DNA of 62,920 bases. It comes from Zhongshania sp. (GTDB lineage Bacteria; Pseudomonadota; Gammaproteobacteria; Pseudomonadales; Spongiibacteraceae). The notes beneath the pieces are model-generated. The model was not told where the DNA came from, did not search any database, and saw nothing but the letters and a program-made list of their open reading frames with translations. Position 1 is the stretch's first letter. Each line of letters opens with the position of its first letter. The DNA lies in assembly GCA_018066965.1 (NCBI GenBank), contig JAGPVP010000047.1:1-62920 (forward strand), written 5' to 3'. Shown piece by piece: positions 61,604 to 62,920 of this stretch. Both the position numbers and the translations under genes were made by a program.

Positions 61604-62635
61604 ATGGGTTTACCAAGTCATTTCAATGCATGGGTCATTGATCATTATCTAAAAGATAAGCTCGATGGGTCGGAGTTGCGTTGGGAATCTCGTCCCGTGG
61701 CGGCCTTAAAACAAGGGCAAGTATTGATCAAAAGCTGTTTGCTGTCATTGGATGCCTCCAACCTATTATGGCTTAGCGAAAAAGAAGACTATCTCCCGCA
61801 GCTACAAATTGGCGATTTAATGCGCGGCAATATTATTGGCCGTGTTGAAGCCTCTGCTCATCCTGAGTTTAAAGAGGGCGAATATATTCTTAGCCTACAG
61901 TCTTGGGCGGATTATCTAGTGATTGATGGTGAGGCCTTACTGAGCGATAAAATCACGCTAAAGTTTCAGCCCCACCCGGACGTGCCGTTAGATGCTTATC
62001 TCGGCACGCTGGGAATTACTGGCTGGTCGGCCTATATCGGGATGATGGAAATTGGACGTCTCAAAGCGGGAGACAAGGTGCTCATCAGTGGCGCTGCAGG
62101 CGCGACTGGCATCATGGCCGCGCAAATTGCTAAAGCAGCCGGTGCCATAGTTTACGGCTTAGCCGGCGGTGCAGATAAATGCCAATTCTTGGAAGAGAAG
62201 ATCAAACTGGATGGCACCATCGACTACAAGGCCGTGACAAATTTGCAGCACGCCATAGCGGAACTGATGCCGGATGGCGTCCAAGTATTTTTTGATAATG
62301 TGGGTGGCGAAATTCTCGACGCGGTATTGCCGAATATGGCTATAAATGGACGAATCGTCGCCTCCGGCAGCGTTTCTCAATATGGAAAGTCAGAGCAGTA
62401 CGGCGTTAAAAACTTCCCGCTAATAACCTCTAAGCGTCTGCGTATGGAAGGGTTTTTAATACTGGATTATTTGCATCAAATAAATGACGTATTAGCGACC
62501 ATGGAAAAGTGGCTCCTGGACGGAAAACTGATTAATAAAAACCATATTATCCATGGTTTAGAAAATGCCCCCGATGGACTGGCGAAACTAATGAGCGGCG
62601 GAAATATCGGCAAGCTAGTGGTGTATGTGGAATAG
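61604..62635 (+). CDS. NADP-dependent medium-chain oxidoreductase (CurA/PTGR-like)
   Basis: 343-aa zinc-independent member of the MDR superfamily, reducing activated C=C bonds. Marks: KSCLLSLDASNLLWLSEKED (~residues 47-66), LGTLGITGWSAYIGMMEIG (~131-149), the NADP Rossmann turn DKVLISGAAGATGIMAAQIAKAAGA (~155-179), GVQVFFDNVGGEILDAVLPNM (~226-246). No zinc-ligand pattern is seen. Start ATG 61604 after CAAGGAGTTATCGGT. Resembles curcumin reductase and prostaglandin reductase; the physiological substrate is unknown. Confidence 0.9.
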   Translation: MGLPSHFNAWVIDHYLKDKLDGSELRWESRPVAALKQGQVLIKSCLLSLDASNLLWLSEKEDYLPQLQIGDLMRGNIIGRVEASAHPEFKEGEYILSLQSWADYLVIDGEALLSDKITLKFQPHPDVPLDAYLGTLGITGWSAYIGMMEIGRLKAGDKVLISGAAGATGIMAAQIAKAAGAIVYGLAGGADKCQFLEEKIKLDGTIDYKAVTNLQHAIAELMPDGVQVFFDNVGGEILDAVLPNMAINGRIVASGSVSQYGKSEQYGVKNFPLITSKRLRMEGFLILDYLHQINDVLATMEKWLLDGKLINKNHIIHGLENAPDGLAKLMSGGNIGKLVVYVE

Positions 62636-62832
62636 CTGGGGGAGCGGTGTTTAGTAATAATTTTTTGATTTTAAACAGGAAAATAGTGGTGCCCAGAGAC
62701 GGATTGGGACGTATTGCGTGTTAACTTGTTGATTAGTATAAATAATATAATAATTACAATGGGTTATGGTTGTAGTGTACAACAAAGTGTCACACAATAT
62801 GTCACACATTAGCTTGTTTGGCATTACCCTCA
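62636..62832. other. AT-rich junction before an integrase gene
   Basis: Short direct repeats GTGTCACACAATATGTCACACAT at about 62788-62810 (TGTCACAC twice, 14 bases apart) lie just upstream of the integrase start. They may be integrase arm sites, an operator, or part of an attachment site. No tRNA gene is visible. Confidence 0.4.
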
Positions 62833-62920
62833 ATGAAACAAAGTCCGCATATTTATAGTAGGTCTGGAAGCTCGATTTATTGGGTTAAAAAGCGTGTGCC
62901 TAAAGGATTGAGTGGCAGTA
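62833..62920 (+). CDS. probable tyrosine recombinase/integrase, first 29 codons (partial)
   Basis: ATG at 62833 opens MKQSPHIYSRSGSSIYWVKK followed by RVPKGLSG. The pattern hydrophobic-x-R-x-G-x-x-Y-x-x-x-R/K-R-V-P-x-x-L is the short N-terminal strand motif of many phage-type tyrosine integrases (DUF6538-like). The catalytic domain lies beyond the window, so the call depends on this motif only. It suggests a prophage or island starting here. Confidence 0.6.
   Translation, partial: MKQSPHIYSRSGSSIYWVKKRVPKGLSGS

Overview
The window looks like a chromosomal segment of a marine-type gammaproteobacterium, probably near Spongiibacteraceae/Cellvibrionales (inference from gene content; not tested by phylogeny). 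It combines the block metF, ahcY, metK, ArsR-methyltransferase, tkt, epd, pgk, fba, an arrangement I know from Pseudomonas-like genomes, with three luciferase-like (LLM) oxidoreductases, a cytochrome P450, a Tat-exported molybdenum hydroxylase and a Csu-type fimbrial locus. No rRNA, tRNA or CRISPR array was seen.

Layout. 1-621: left end of an IS21-family element cut by the window edge. 0.6-19.6 kb: ordinary genes (rnz, LLM proteins, TetR/P450, rlmJ, fbp, dienelactone hydrolase, SET protein, Nramp-like transporter, ABC1 kinase, yceI/cytochrome b561) separated by long intergenic blocks. These blocks are filled with one family of hairpin repeats and with degenerate 7-bp arrays; one repeat copy is split by an IS481 element. 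19.9-23.0 kb: marR, a third LLM protein, zntB and mgtC.

23.1-31.64 kb is the accessory heart of the window. Short AT-rich genes, all on the plus strand, alternate with attC-like sites, and the stop codon of the preceding gene usually lies inside the attC core. This is an integron-type cassette array with no integrase in view (a CALIN-like cluster). Cargo: a HigB/HigA-like toxin-antitoxin pair, a small membrane protein, an unknown 83-aa protein, a trypsin-like protease, an unknown protein with a PIN nuclease, a RecQ helicase fused to a phosphoribosyltransferase followed by a DprA-like protein (a candidate defence pair resembling ShosTA), and a Phd/ParE pair. The left part also carries a rearranged, internally deleted copy of the end of mgtC.

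31.7-44.0 kb: methyl-cycle and central carbon genes. The S-adenosylmethionine/homocysteine genes read leftwards from a strong palindrome upstream of the ArsR-methyltransferase gene; tkt-epd-pgk-fba read rightwards. A mazE with a doubly broken mazF and a low-molecular-weight phosphatase lie between them. 44.5-54.6 kb: ompW, a PIMT-like/GspE-like fusion ATPase with an AAA+ partner, an aldehyde dehydrogenase, and a three-gene molybdenum hydroxylase operon. 55-62.9 kb: a four-gene archaic chaperone-usher fimbria bracketed by a dead and an intact pyridoxamine-phosphate-oxidase-like gene, a zinc-independent oxidoreductase, and the first 29 codons of a probable tyrosine integrase at the right edge, suggesting a further mobile element beyond.
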